This document shows positions 1 to 8,890 of a DNA stretch of 64,000 bases, piece by piece. A model generated the notes under the pieces. The model saw only the letters and a list, made by a program, of their open reading frames with translations, was not told the origin of the DNA and did no database searches. Made by a program: the position numbers and the translations under genes. The stretch covers positions 1 through 64,000 of the forward strand of contig NZ_CALLVU010000036.1 of NCBI RefSeq assembly GCF_938015485.1, in the 5' to 3' direction. The number at the start of each line of letters is the position of its first letter. The first letter of the stretch is position 1. This DNA comes from an uncultured Lachnoanaerobaculum sp. (lineage in GTDB: Bacteria; Bacillota; Clostridia; Lachnospirales; Lachnospiraceae).

Positions 1-760
1 AAGGAGCCTTACCGCTTGCCCAAAGGCTCTCAAGCTTCTCCTTCTCTCTTTGAGTATCCATACACTGCCAGAAACCGTCATGTTCAAATCCCATAAGTTC
101 GCCATCCTTGGCAAGTTTTAGCATAGGCTTTTGCTCAAAAATTGTAGCATCACCTTCTGTAATATAGTCAAATATATTTGGATTTAATACCATAAATCCG
201 CCGTTTATAATGGCAGAATCATCTTCACTCTTTTCTCTAAAAGATGTAATGAGACCTGATTCTTCTTTTTGAAGCACACCCTTTTGCTGTGCCAGGCTTA
301 CAGTAGTTATTGTTGCAGTTTTTCCATGGCTCTGATGGAACTTAAGCAGCGCATCTATATCCACATCGGCAACTCCGTCACCGTATGTGAGCATAAAAGG
401 TTCATCCTTTAAATGTTCCTTTGCTCTTAAAATTCTTCCACCGGTCATAGTATTCAGTCCTGTATCAAGTACTGTAACTTTCCAATCTTCAGCATTTCTT
501 TGATGAACTTCCATCTTATTATTTTTCATATCAAAAGTTACATCAGAATTATAAACAAAATAATTTGCAAAATATTCTTTTATCTTATTCTGCTTATATC
601 CTGCCAAGATTACAAACTCGCTAATTCCAAATGTTGAATAATATTTCATAATATGCCATAAAATCGGCTGACTGCCAATCTCAATCATTGGCTTCGGTTT
701 CAAATGGCTTTCTTCAGAAATTCTTGTTCCAAGTCCGCCTGCTAATAATACTGCTTTCAT
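1..760 (-). CDS. rfbF: Glucose-1-phosphate cytidylyltransferase (RfbF), 3' end cut by window
   Basis: Translating down from the ATG at 758-760 gives an uninterrupted frame to the left edge of the window (about 253 codons, so the C-terminus is missing). It opens with MKAVLLAGGLGTRISEE, the nucleotide-binding loop of sugar nucleotidyltransferases, and continues with KPKPMIEIG, PILWHIMKYY and LTYGDGVADVD, all matching the RfbF family that makes CDP-glucose from CTP and glucose-1-phosphate in the cytoplasm. CDP-glucose is the precursor of CDP-linked 3,6-dideoxyhexoses. It lies 31 bp downstream of an SDR gene in the same direction, with a GAGGT ribosome binding site. The usual partner, CDP-glucose 4,6-dehydratase (RfbG), is not seen and would be expected further left. 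The family call is firm; the final sugar is inference. Confidence 0.9.
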   Translation of the reverse strand, partial: MKAVLLAGGLGTRISEESHLKPKPMIEIGSQPILWHIMKYYSTFGISEFVILAGYKQNKIKEYFANYFVYNSDVTFDMKNNKMEVHQRNAEDWKVTVLDTGLNTMTGGRILRAKEHLKDEPFMLTYGDGVADVDIDALLKFHQSHGKTATITTVSLAQQKGVLQKEESGLITSFREKSEDDSAIINGGFMVLNPNIFDYITEGDATIFEQKPMLKLAKDGELMGFEHDGFWQCMDTQREKEKLESLWASGKAP

Positions 761-791
761 ATCTTTACCTCACGTTTTAAATTATAATATA

Positions 792-1700
792 TTATCCATT
801 TTCTCTAATCCACTCGGCTGTTCTTCGTATTCCTTCCTTGAAGTCAACCTCCGGTATCAGCCCTGTATCATCCTTGATAGCGTTTATATCAAACTCTTCA
901 TATGTTAAAGAAACACCGTTAAACTCCATTTCGCCAAATCCCATCTTTGCATCTTTATCTACAACATCTCTTAATTCAAGTAACAGCTCTTTCAGCGGTC
1001 TTGGATTCAGGCTACCTATATAATATGTTTTATTGTTTTTCCCAACTTCACCTATCTTTATAAATGCATTTATTGCATCATCTATATATATAAAATCATA
1101 CTTTTGTGTCCCCGAAGAAAATGCACAGTGCTCTCCATTTATTATCTTTCTTATTGTTGTATTTATGAGCCTTGGACTTCTCTCACCCGGTCCATATACA
1201 TTTGATACAATACCTCTTATATAATCTATCCCAAGGCTGCCTGCAAGTGTTCTTGTCATATAATCTGCAGCTAGTTTTGCTGATTTATAAAGTGTACTTT
1301 TATTTGGAGTAATCTCGTGTTCCATCAAAGCTGCAATCTCATAAATCATTATACTCGAAGCAAATATAAATCTCTTGCACCCTATTCGGTGACACGCATT
1401 TATAGCTTCACATGAAGCTTTTATATTTGATAACTGTACATTATAATCAGCATTGAAAGAATTTGATACTCCTGCCCATGCCAGATGATAAAATTCATCC
1501 ACATGTTCATCACCTATCACTTTATCAAGATTCTCAAATCCTCCAAAATTATCCTTAAATACTTTTACATTATGCAAACCATCTACTCTGTCACTTTTTT
1601 CTTTTACAAACGCCAAAACTCGTACATTATTTTCGGCAAACTTTCTACATAATGCAGACCCTATAAACCCATTTGCTCCGGTAACTATTACAGTTTTCAC
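792..1700 (-). CDS. NAD-dependent epimerase/dehydratase (extended SDR)
   Basis: A 302-residue extended short-chain dehydrogenase. The Rossmann glycine motif TGANGFIG is at residues 7-14 and the catalytic pair is Y138/K142 (YKSAK). The family interconverts nucleotide sugars by oxidation and reduction at C4 or by epimerisation. Its position directly upstream of the cytidylyltransferase suggests it may act on a CDP-linked sugar, for example as a CDP-4-keto-6-deoxyhexose reductase, but substrate cannot be read from the sequence. It starts 2 bp after the previous gene's stop, so the two are almost certainly translated from one message. Confidence 0.8.
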   Translation of the reverse strand: MKTVIVTGANGFIGSALCRKFAENNVRVLAFVKEKSDRVDGLHNVKVFKDNFGGFENLDKVIGDEHVDEFYHLAWAGVSNSFNADYNVQLSNIKASCEAINACHRIGCKRFIFASSIMIYEIAALMEHEITPNKSTLYKSAKLAADYMTRTLAGSLGIDYIRGIVSNVYGPGERSPRLINTTIRKIINGEHCAFSSGTQKYDFIYIDDAINAFIKIGEVGKNNKTYYIGSLNPRPLKELLLELRDVVDKDAKMGFGEMEFNGVSLTYEEFDINAIKDDTGLIPEVDFKEGIRRTAEWIRENG

Positions 1701-1702
1701 CT

Positions 1703-2653
1703 TTACTCCTTATCCTCCTCTTTAAAGCCAACTCTTTTTTGCTCAATAACAAGTGGCCTATCCATTACTCTAATATTTATATTAAGTATATATTCTCCTA
1801 GGAAACCTATAAAGAATAATATTACTGATCCCATAAAGAACATACCTACAGACAATCCTGCAAGTCCAAGCTGGAAACTATCCCAATTAATTAGTTTCAT
1901 AACAATTGTAATTATTCCTAATACAAAACATATTCCGGACATCAAAAAACCCATAATTGTTGCAAGTCTCATAACCACTTTAGAATAAGATGTTATTCCA
2001 AGCATCGCAACATCATACAGCTTAAAGAAATTAAATGTAGACTTTCCTCTTTCTCTCTGTTTTTGCTCATAATAAACCTCTGCCCTTTCAGGTCCAAGCT
2101 CTGCCACTATTCCTCTAAGATATGGATTTGAATCCTTAAGCTGTTTCATAACATCAATAAACTTTTTATCATAGAGGCCAAATCCTGTAAATTGTTCTAT
2201 ATGGTCAATATCAGCTATTTTTTTTATTATTTTATAATATACTCCTCTAATTAAATACATAATAGGATTCTCTCTACTTCTGTTTTTGATTCCTATTACT
2301 ATCTGCTTTCCTTTTTCCCACTCTTTAACAAAATCCACTATGACTTCAGGCGGATCTTGCATATCTGCAAATATTAACACAGTGCAATCTCCTGTTCCCT
2401 GCAACAGCCCATAAAAACAAGACCTGCTGAAACCGAAGTTCTTAGCATTGAATATCGCCTTAACTCTACTGTCCTTTTCTGATAATTCTTCAATTATTTC
2501 TCTTGATCTGTCCAAAGAATAATTATCAATATAAATCAGCTCAAAATTATAATTACTGAGACTGGTATCAAAAATTTTTTTTATTCTATCATATATAAGA
2601 GGTATGTTCTCCTCTTCATTATATGTAGGAACCAGTATTGAAATTGTTTTCAT
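1703..2653 (-). CDS. Polyprenyl-phosphate glycosyltransferase (GtrB/DPM1-like, GT2) with C-terminal membrane segments
   Basis: A 316-residue GT2 enzyme. The N-terminus ISILVPTYNEEENIP and the acidic motif ADMQDPP (about 96-102) are typical of the DPM1/GtrB branch, which moves a sugar from a nucleotide donor to undecaprenyl phosphate on the inner membrane face. Two hydrophobic segments at about 232-262 and 268-292 anchor it, as in GtrB. A GtrA-type small membrane protein is encoded nearby (3210-3620), which supports a role in loading a lipid-linked side-chain sugar that is then flipped outward. The start is backed by AGGAGAAG upstream. The sugar is unknown. Confidence 0.85.
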   Translation of the reverse strand: MKTISILVPTYNEEENIPLIYDRIKKIFDTSLSNYNFELIYIDNYSLDRSREIIEELSEKDSRVKAIFNAKNFGFSRSCFYGLLQGTGDCTVLIFADMQDPPEVIVDFVKEWEKGKQIVIGIKNRSRENPIMYLIRGVYYKIIKKIADIDHIEQFTGFGLYDKKFIDVMKQLKDSNPYLRGIVAELGPERAEVYYEQKQRERGKSTFNFFKLYDVAMLGITSYSKVVMRLATIMGFLMSGICFVLGIITIVMKLINWDSFQLGLAGLSVGMFFMGSVILFFIGFLGEYILNINIRVMDRPLVIEQKRVGFKEEDKE

Positions 2654-2793
2654 ATCACTTCTCCTATTAAATACACAAAAATAGTTAAATCAACCGGTTC
2701 TGATAGTATTTAGTATTTTAAATCCTTAAATATTTCAATTTAGTATACATTATGTTAATACAACAATATCCGTCCATTACTCTTTATGTTTCT

Positions 2794-3153
2794 TTATATT
2801 GTATAACTATCCATACCCCCATCAGCAAGTTCTACACCTTTATCATACATTGCAACAAGAGTAGTATCCTCCAAATAGTCAAAACTATGCATAACGAACG
2901 GAAGTACTTCAAACATATCTCCATCTTTAAAATCATACTCTTCTACTATACCATCTTTTTCAGCAGTAAACTTAAAATGTCCTGAGATAATATAAAAGAC
3001 TTCTCTATTTATTTTATGATAATGTCCACCACGGAACACACCTTTTTTTGATGTCACTACATTCATCTGACTATACCCTTCATGTACCAACTGTACAAGA
3101 GTCCCTCTGTCATCGTTAAACGTAAAATCAGGCTTTAAAATATTAATTAACAT
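2794..3153 (-). CDS. Cupin sugar-modifying protein (WxcM/FdtA C-terminal-like)
   Basis: I chose the ATG at 3151-3153 (MLINILKPDF), which has GGAAAG about seven bases upstream. A longer frame from a GTG at 3201 would start inside a hairpin. The 119-residue product is one cupin fold: GGHYHKINREVFYI supplies the first metal/substrate motif and HSFDYLEDTTLVAMYD the second half. It resembles the WxcM/FdtA/QdtA group of dTDP-4-keto-6-deoxyhexose isomerases and related polysaccharide cupins. It probably acts on a keto-sugar nucleotide made by the cluster's dehydratases. Isomerase versus epimerase activity cannot be decided. Confidence 0.7.
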   Translation of the reverse strand: MLINILKPDFTFNDDRGTLVQLVHEGYSQMNVVTSKKGVFRGGHYHKINREVFYIISGHFKFTAEKDGIVEEYDFKDGDMFEVLPFVMHSFDYLEDTTLVAMYDKGVELADGGMDSYTI

Positions 3154-3173
3154 ATTTACACTTTCCATATAAT

Positions 3174-3206
3174 AAAAGGTGTTTTCTTTATAAGAATACA
3201 CCTTTT
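3174..3206 (-). terminator. Hairpin between GtrA and cupin genes (weak terminator or attenuator)
   Basis: AAAAGGTGT (3174-3182) pairs perfectly with ACACCTTTT (3198-3206) around a 15-base loop. It sits just after the GtrA stop and before the chosen cupin start. On the leftward transcript the stem ends in UUUU followed by AUUAU, so it is at best a weak terminator or a processing site inside the operon. Confidence 0.4.
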
Positions 3207-3209
3207 GTC

Positions 3210-3620
3210 TTATTCTTTTTTAAAAATAAAAAACTTACTTGCAATATAATTTATAATGATAACCAGTATATTGATAATTATCTTTGATAATGTATCGTCC
3301 AAACTTATTATACTTACAAAAAGCCACATCAAAACTGTATCTAAAATACCGGTTGCAAGCCTTGCTGATAAGAAGCCGACAAATTCTTTCATTGCTATCT
3401 GAGTTTCCCAACTCCTGCTTTCAAATACAAAAAGCTTATTCGTAATAAAAGCAAAAATAAAAGCCAAAATCCATGCAATAATATTGGCTATAAGAAAATA
3501 TTTCTTTCCAAATGTATTTGCTAAAACACGGTAAGATACTATATTGATAACTGTAGCTCCTACACCAAATACACCATAAAAAAATAATTCTTTATACTTA
3601 AACCATAAATTTTTAATCAT
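3210..3620 (-). CDS. GtrA-like membrane protein (putative lipid-linked sugar flippase)
   Basis: From the ATG at 3618-3620 (MIKNLWFKYK) this encodes 136 residues with four predicted transmembrane helices: roughly LFFYGVFGVGATVINIVSY, LIANIIAWILAFIFAFITN, ATGILDTVLMWLFV and KIIINILVIIINYIASKFF. That layout and the NKLFVFESRSW loop are typical of the GtrA family. The family is thought to flip undecaprenyl-phosphate-linked sugars made by GtrB-type enzymes. The start overlaps the upstream glycosyltransferase stop by eight bases, so the two are coupled. A longer in-frame start at 3644 exists but lies deep in the upstream gene. Confidence 0.85.
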   Translation of the reverse strand: MIKNLWFKYKELFFYGVFGVGATVINIVSYRVLANTFGKKYFLIANIIAWILAFIFAFITNKLFVFESRSWETQIAMKEFVGFLSARLATGILDTVLMWLFVSIISLDDTLSKIIINILVIIINYIASKFFIFKKE

Positions 3621-4359
3621 TAATAAGCTCACTTCTCTTTTCAAATTTCACTTTGAAAGCAATCTTTAAATATTTAAAAGTTTGAAGAAGTGAATTTTGT
3701 GATTCACCTTCTTGTCTTGCTGCCCAATTGGAAGGAATCTCATGTATCTTAACTTTTAATCGTATAGGCTTTAATGCTGTCTCCAGAAAGAAAGGATGCT
3801 TTAACTCCTCCCATTTTATTCTCTGCATAATTTTAGTCGGAGCAAGCCTGTACCCAAATGTAATATCTGTAAGTTTTACACCATAGAAAACAGCAAACAT
3901 CTTTTGAAAGAAAAAATTTAAAACAAGCTTTACTTTACTATACCCTGCAAAGCTTCCCTTATGTAACCACCTTGATGCCGTAACCATATCGTTTGGATAT
4001 CTTTTCCCCATTGTAATAAAATCTTTTACATTATGAGGATCCGTTTCCAAATCAGGCGCCATCATAAGTATATGACTTCCTGTAGCTTTCATAAATCCGT
4101 CGGCAACTGCGCCTCCTGCAAACGGCCTCTTCTGATATAGAATATGAAGTGGTACTCCAACTTCTTCGCACACCTTTTGGGATTTCTTTATAGCCTCTAT
4201 ACTCTCAGGTAGTGTACGATCACAAACTACTGCAATAAACTCTTTAATATCTTTATGTTCACATTCTTCCAATATAATATCAACTGTTTGATTGAATGAA
4301 AAAGATTCATTCAATGTCGGAAGAATGATTGAGACATTTTTAAATTCTTTTGTTTCCAC
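3613..4359 (-). CDS. GT2 family glycosyltransferase (DPM1-like)
   Basis: A 248-residue GT2 protein. It has the opening VSIILPTLNES, the acidic donor-binding motif MAPDLETDP (D103, D107) and the acceptor-side stretch SRWLHKGSFAGYSK. No clear membrane helices follow, apart from a weakly hydrophobic NFFFQKMFAVFYG segment, so it is a soluble or peripheral enzyme. Together with the overlapping GtrA gene it resembles the enzyme-flippase pair of Gtr modification systems. It is the second DPM-like transferase in this cluster, beside the one at 1703-2653. Confidence 0.8.
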   Translation of the reverse strand: METKEFKNVSIILPTLNESFSFNQTVDIILEECEHKDIKEFIAVVCDRTLPESIEAIKKSQKVCEEVGVPLHILYQKRPFAGGAVADGFMKATGSHILMMAPDLETDPHNVKDFITMGKRYPNDMVTASRWLHKGSFAGYSKVKLVLNFFFQKMFAVFYGVKLTDITFGYRLAPTKIMQRIKWEELKHPFFLETALKPIRLKVKIHEIPSNWAARQEGESQNSLLQTFKYLKIAFKVKFEKRSELIND

Positions 4360-4367
4360 AATTCCTC

Positions 4368-5252
4368 CTAAATTTCCAAGCTTATTTCACTCAATTTGAA
4401 TATAGATTTCAACAACTTATTATCCATCATTGTCGAACTTGCTCTCTTTGCCACAAAAATCCCTTCCGAGTCCTCTACCTTTATGGCTCTAACCAAACTC
4501 TTATCTACACCAAGTTTATCGGCAATTATTATACCAACATCATACTTTGATAGGGACTTATCAGATGAAATATTAACTACCGGATGCTTATCTCCCATTT
4601 CAATCAAATCCACAAGATAATCTGCAGCCTGTCTAAATGAAATAGTGGAGCGATATGAATCACTGAACATGTCCATTCCGTCTCCGGATTTTAAGTTCTC
4701 CACAATATAATCATAAAAATGTTTTTTAGCGGACAACAGACTTGTTCCTATCAAAAAAGGATAACGTACTACTTGATATCCATAAGTATTTACTATTTTT
4801 TCTGCCAAAGCTTTTTGTTTTCCATATGTATTTACAGGATTGGTTTTATCATCTTCTTTAAATACTTTTCCATCTATACTGTTCCCGTAAACACTGTCAG
4901 ATGACGGATAATAAAATGCACTGACATTTTCCATTGCATTAAGGAAGAAAGATAATGCGGTAATATTAGTATTCCAGGCTATTCTCGGATTTTTTTCAAC
5001 TAAATCCGGATTATGGTATGCTGCAAGATATACAATCTTTTTATCTTCATTTTTATACTCATTACAAAAACTGTTCACAGCATCAAAATCACAAATATCT
5101 AAATTCTTCCATGTTATTCTTTCATCCTTTAATGTATCTCCTACTAAAGAAATATCTCTACAACAAGCTACGATTCTTTCCTGTGTTTTATTCAAAATAG
5201 ATTTTAGGATATATGATCCTAAAAATCCATTTGCTCCAATTATACAATACAT
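4368..5252 (-). CDS. NAD-dependent epimerase/dehydratase or RmlD-like reductase
   Basis: A 294-residue SDR. The N-terminal IIGANGFLGSYI forms the dinucleotide loop, SSDSVYG carries the catalytic serine region, and Y143/K147 (YGKQK) is the active pair. Its length and lack of a long substrate domain recall RmlD-type 4-keto-sugar reductases as much as epimerases. It sits 8 bp from the glycosyltransferase stop and 8 bp downstream of the flavoprotein gene, inside the polysaccharide operon. Substrate unknown. Confidence 0.75.
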   Translation of the reverse strand: MYCIIGANGFLGSYILKSILNKTQERIVACCRDISLVGDTLKDERITWKNLDICDFDAVNSFCNEYKNEDKKIVYLAAYHNPDLVEKNPRIAWNTNITALSFFLNAMENVSAFYYPSSDSVYGNSIDGKVFKEDDKTNPVNTYGKQKALAEKIVNTYGYQVVRYPFLIGTSLLSAKKHFYDYIVENLKSGDGMDMFSDSYRSTISFRQAADYLVDLIEMGDKHPVVNISSDKSLSKYDVGIIIADKLGVDKSLVRAIKVEDSEGIFVAKRASSTMMDNKLLKSIFKLSEISLEI

Positions 5253-5260
5253 AACAACCT

Positions 5261-6502
5261 CTACAGATCCTTAGTAAGTTCCATTGCGTCGAGCATACAT
5301 AAATCCATATTTTTATAATTCCATGTTGCCCATCTTCCAAGAAGATTAAATGTAGAATCTCCTTTAAAATACTCTTTGATTCCGTTTACATTTGTATCGT
5401 ATGCTTTATCATGTATAACATACGCATACTCAGAAAACTGATGGTCAAGAATCTGTTCAAATCCAAGTTCCTTTGGAAGTGTATTGTCATTTACTATATC
5501 ATCAGTCACTTTGAAACTTGTACCTATAACTTCAAGCGCACCACAACCTCTTGTTGTATCAGGATTGGCATACGGAGTTAATGCACTTTGATATCCCACA
5601 CGATGGCACTTATAATCATGTGAAGGTATATATAGCCAAGTAATATCTGTCTTCGGGCAATCAAACAACACGGTTGTCAAGCTGTTATACTTTAATCCCT
5701 TTATCAATTCTACAATCTTATCAGGAAGCTGCATGATTTGTGGGAGCTCCGGTAGAGGAATAGTGTTGATGATTTTATCGTACTCACCTTCACCGTTTAT
5801 ATTCCACTTTTCATTCACCTTTTCTAACGACTTGATTGTAAAATCGGTATGTATATTTAATCCCTCACCGATAGCATTTACCATAGACTGAATACCACCG
5901 TGAAGCGGATAGTAGAATGATGAATGCGGCATCTTTCTTTCCTTCGGATCTTTCAAAATTACTGAACGAATAATTTCTTTTTTAGTTGGAAGAGGCATCT
6001 TTCCTCTCATCCATCCCGTTCCCATATCCTCAAGCGGATAAGCCCAAATTTTTTCGTTGTATGGAATCATATAAAAATCTGCAATACTCTTACCAAAATT
6101 CCATGTCAACCAATCCTTGAAATTATCAGGTTCCGGTCCCATCTGTGACAGTACAAAATCATGAACGCAATCTACTGCATCATCCGCATCCAACTCACAA
6201 AGTGAAAGTTCAAAAGGATATGATACATATTTGCCTGAAAAGAAAATCTTAGCATTACGATCGGTATATTTCCAATTTTCCTTTGGATAAATAGAAAATA
6301 CCCAATCCATTACTTCCTTATGCTTTGAATTTAATATATGACCTCCATGTGGATCATATAACATTCCGTTCACATAGCGACTTCTTGCAAGTCCACCAAT
6401 TGTCGGATTTTTCTCATAAACGACAACTTCATGACCCTTGTCGTGTAACATTCTGGCAGCACTTAAACCGGATACACCGGCACCTAAAACAGCTATTTTC
6501 AT
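5261..6502 (-). CDS. FAD-dependent oxidoreductase, UDP-galactopyranose mutase/amine-oxidase-like
   Basis: A 413-residue flavoprotein. It begins MKIAVLGAGVSGLSAARML, an FAD-binding Rossmann loop (GxGxxG), followed by the acidic residue of VVVYEKNPTIGGLARS. The middle holds YDPHGGHILNSK and PYNEKIWAYP, reminiscent of the UGM active-site region, and the C-terminus has LLGRWATWNYKNMD. Such proteins appear in glycan clusters as sugar mutases or redox enzymes acting on nucleotide sugars. A true UDP-galactopyranose mutase is possible but the match is loose. Ribosome binding site AGGAG upstream. Confidence 0.7.
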   Translation of the reverse strand: MKIAVLGAGVSGLSAARMLHDKGHEVVVYEKNPTIGGLARSRYVNGMLYDPHGGHILNSKHKEVMDWVFSIYPKENWKYTDRNAKIFFSGKYVSYPFELSLCELDADDAVDCVHDFVLSQMGPEPDNFKDWLTWNFGKSIADFYMIPYNEKIWAYPLEDMGTGWMRGKMPLPTKKEIIRSVILKDPKERKMPHSSFYYPLHGGIQSMVNAIGEGLNIHTDFTIKSLEKVNEKWNINGEGEYDKIINTIPLPELPQIMQLPDKIVELIKGLKYNSLTTVLFDCPKTDITWLYIPSHDYKCHRVGYQSALTPYANPDTTRGCGALEVIGTSFKVTDDIVNDNTLPKELGFEQILDHQFSEYAYVIHDKAYDTNVNGIKEYFKGDSTFNLLGRWATWNYKNMDLCMLDAMELTKDL

Positions 6503-6571
6503 TATTACTCCTTTATATAACTACGATACTCACAGCATCACTTTCTACCATATTTCTTTTATGTAAACAAA

Positions 6572-6604
6572 GGAAATGTATCAGCTGTAAACCAATACAT
6601 TTCC
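6572..6604 (-). terminator. Hairpin after the GDP-sugar dehydratase gene
   Basis: GGAAATGTAT (6572-6581) and ATACATTTCC (6595-6604) form a perfect 10-bp stem with a 13-base loop. It lies 8 bp beyond the stop at 6612. On the leftward transcript it is followed by UUUGUUU, so it could attenuate transcription between the dehydratase and the flavoprotein gene. The 109-bp gap here is the longest in this half of the cluster. Confidence 0.45.
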
Positions 6605-6611
6605 ATATGAT

Positions 6612-7649
6612 TTATCTTGTTAAGAATTCATGTCCGCCTTTTACTCGATCTCTCCAATAGTTCAAAAGATCTTCCATAGTCTGCTCAAATGGAATTACCG
6701 GCTCCCAACCTGTATGAGCAGTAAACTTTCTGCAATCCGGAACCTGAAGATCTGCATCAATAGGACGTAATCTTTCCGGATCCACCTCAATTTTAATCTT
6801 ATCCTTCATTGGTGACATGTTGATCAAAGCATTTAAAGTATCTCCAACTTCACAAGTATATCTACCACCGATATTGTAATATTCTCCGGCAACCGGATTC
6901 TTTGTTACCAGAATGTAATATGCACGAACCGCATCTCTTACATCAGCATATGTGCGAAGAGACTTAAGGTTTCCGACCTTAACAACAGGTGGGAGCATAC
7001 CTGCCTCAATCATAGCAATCTGCTTTGCAAATGTAGACTCATGGAAAACATCTCCTCTTCTAGGTCCCGTATGAGTAAACATTCTTGTAGTCATTACTGT
7101 CATCCCAAATGCTTCTGCATAATATCTTCCAACAAGATCTGTTCCAACCTTTGAAATAGCGTATGGTGAAGCAGGATGGAAAGGACAATCCTCATTTATG
7201 CCCTCTTCAGGTTTCTTATCTGCCGGTATCTTTCCAAACACCTCTGAAGAAGCGCAGACATGAATTACAGGCTTATAACTCTCATCTGCAACCATTGCTG
7301 CATGAACAGCTTCAAGTAATCTACATGTTCCAAGTATATTTGTATTTAAAGTATCTATAGGAGCTGTAAAGCTGGTCTGTGGATAACTCTGTGCAGCCAA
7401 ATGAAAAATATAATTTGGCTTGATTTCTGTAACAACACGATATAGTGACATCTGGTCATTTAAGTCTGCATACTCAAAGAATACTCTATCCTTCTTATTT
7501 ACTCTATCCAACAGATGATCTACATTGTCAAGCGGACTTCTCCATCTACATACACCATAAACATCCCAATCTGTCTCTTCCAAAAGGAAATCAGCAAGAT
7601 GAGATCCAACCATTCCTGTAATTCCTGTAATTAACGCTTTTGTAGCCAT
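6612..7649 (-). CDS. GDP-mannose (or GDP-heptose) 4,6-dehydratase family protein
   Basis: A 345-residue extended SDR close to Gmd. It shows TGITGMVGSHLADFL (G9/G12/G15), the dehydratase triad S135-E136 in CASSEVFGK with Y163/K167 (YAISK), and the GDP-sugar pocket residues around TRMFTHTGPRRG and NLKSLRTYADVRDAVRAY. Gmd removes water from GDP-mannose to give GDP-4-keto-6-deoxymannose. Close relatives (DmhA/WcbK) do the same to GDP-D-glycero-D-manno-heptose. The gene lies 12 bp downstream of an HddA-type heptose kinase, which favours the heptose substrate. That choice is inference from context. Confidence 0.8.
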   Translation of the reverse strand: MATKALITGITGMVGSHLADFLLEETDWDVYGVCRWRSPLDNVDHLLDRVNKKDRVFFEYADLNDQMSLYRVVTEIKPNYIFHLAAQSYPQTSFTAPIDTLNTNILGTCRLLEAVHAAMVADESYKPVIHVCASSEVFGKIPADKKPEEGINEDCPFHPASPYAISKVGTDLVGRYYAEAFGMTVMTTRMFTHTGPRRGDVFHESTFAKQIAMIEAGMLPPVVKVGNLKSLRTYADVRDAVRAYYILVTKNPVAGEYYNIGGRYTCEVGDTLNALINMSPMKDKIKIEVDPERLRPIDADLQVPDCRKFTAHTGWEPVIPFEQTMEDLLNYWRDRVKGGHEFLTR

Positions 7650-7661
7650 ACTACTCCTTTC

Positions 7662-8675
7662 TTATGAACCTTCCTTAACAGATTCCAAATCAAAATACTC
7701 AGGTCTAAAATACATAATTCTCGTTCCCTCATTTTCAAATTCAAAAGGAACATAGACCAAGTCCTCAAGTGCTTTTTTCACATTTTCTTGATATTCCGGT
7801 TCTACATAGAATAACAAGAAACCACCACCACCGGCACCAAGTAACTTACCACCTGTTGCACCGGCATCTATTGCCTTTTTGTATAAAATATCAATATCAT
7901 TATTACTGATATCTGATGTAATACCTCTTTTAAGTTTCCAAGTATAATCCAGTAACTTGCCGAATTCCTTCAAATCCGCCTTAGAAACAAGCAACTTTTG
8001 AACGTCATCAACCAATGCCTTCATCTCTAAAAGCTCAGCCGTCTTATCCTTTGTAGCTTTCACTTGATTCTTGGCGATATCACTTGAGAATCTTGAAAAA
8101 CCCGTAAAGAATAACATCAACCTGTCATTCAAATCTTTCTTTCTGTCTGTAGAAAACACCAGTGGTGTAACAGTATATCCGTCATCTCTAAAGTCTATTC
8201 TGTTAAATCCACCAAACGATGCCGCTATCTGATCTTGAATGCCACCCGCTTCATTACACAGAACTCTTTCTATATAGATAGCATCGTCTGCAAGCTTTCT
8301 TTTATCAGCGTATTTTCCTTTCAATGCATAGCAGGCATTCAACATACCAACTGCAAATGAAGAACTTGTTCCAAGTCCGGATCTTGCCGGAAGATCAGCC
8401 TCATACACTACTCTGAGTTCATGCATATCTAAATATTTCATGATATTCCTAACAGCCGGATGCTGAATCTCATCAATTGTCTTAGTTCTTTCAATTATTC
8501 CATAAGTTATTTGATTTGAATAATCAAAAAATCTTGGTAAGTGACGAACAGTGGTATAACAGTACTTATCAAAAGTAGTTGAAATAACTGCTCCACCATG
8601 CTCCCTATAAAATCCTTCATAATCTGTTCCTCCACCGAAGAAGGACATTCTAAATGGTGTCTGTGCAATAATCAT
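7662..8675 (-). CDS. hddA: D-glycero-alpha-D-manno-heptose-7-phosphate kinase (HddA-like), copy 1
   Basis: A 337-residue GHMP kinase. It starts MIIAQTPFRMSFFGGGTDYEGF, has the phosphate-binding motif GLGTSSS at 100-106 and ends with the GHMP motif 3 stretch LLGAGGGGFLLFY. This pattern is characteristic of HddA, which phosphorylates D-glycero-D-manno-heptose-7-phosphate at C1 on the way to GDP-heptose. A second copy is at 20361-21347. Its 5' end and leader are duplicated as a broken fragment at 10505-10735. A TGCATA-ACAA-TATGCA hairpin (8685-8700) precedes the ribosome binding site. Confidence 0.85.
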   Translation of the reverse strand: MIIAQTPFRMSFFGGGTDYEGFYREHGGAVISTTFDKYCYTTVRHLPRFFDYSNQITYGIIERTKTIDEIQHPAVRNIMKYLDMHELRVVYEADLPARSGLGTSSSFAVGMLNACYALKGKYADKRKLADDAIYIERVLCNEAGGIQDQIAASFGGFNRIDFRDDGYTVTPLVFSTDRKKDLNDRLMLFFTGFSRFSSDIAKNQVKATKDKTAELLEMKALVDDVQKLLVSKADLKEFGKLLDYTWKLKRGITSDISNNDIDILYKKAIDAGATGGKLLGAGGGGFLLFYVEPEYQENVKKALEDLVYVPFEFENEGTRIMYFRPEYFDLESVKEGS

Positions 8676-8890
8676 AATCTCTCCTGCATAACAATATGCA
8701 CTCCTTTTATTCTAAAATATATTTAAGTATTAGTTAATATCTCACAATAAAATATCATAAATAATAATAATAATCAATAAACCATCTATGATATATTGTT
8801 TCATAGATATTTAATTCCCAATCTAAGAAATGAACTCTCTCTTATTATCACAACTTTCTAATGTGTTTTCAATTAAACTTACTTTAAAAC
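8676..8890. other. Noncoding leader of hddA copy 1 (duplicated segment)
   Basis: This gap has no gene. The part next to the kinase (about 8676-8790) recurs at about 10621-10735. It includes an inverted repeat TGCATAACAATATGCA (8685-8700) immediately upstream of the GGAGAG ribosome binding site, conserved exactly in both copies. The rest is very AT-rich. I see no convincing -35/-10 pair. Confidence 0.5.

Noticed and set aside
3154..3201. Longer cupin gene starting at GTG 3201
   Set aside because: That start falls within a hairpin and has no ribosome binding site, while ATG 3153 has GGAAAG at the right distance and begins where the family begins.
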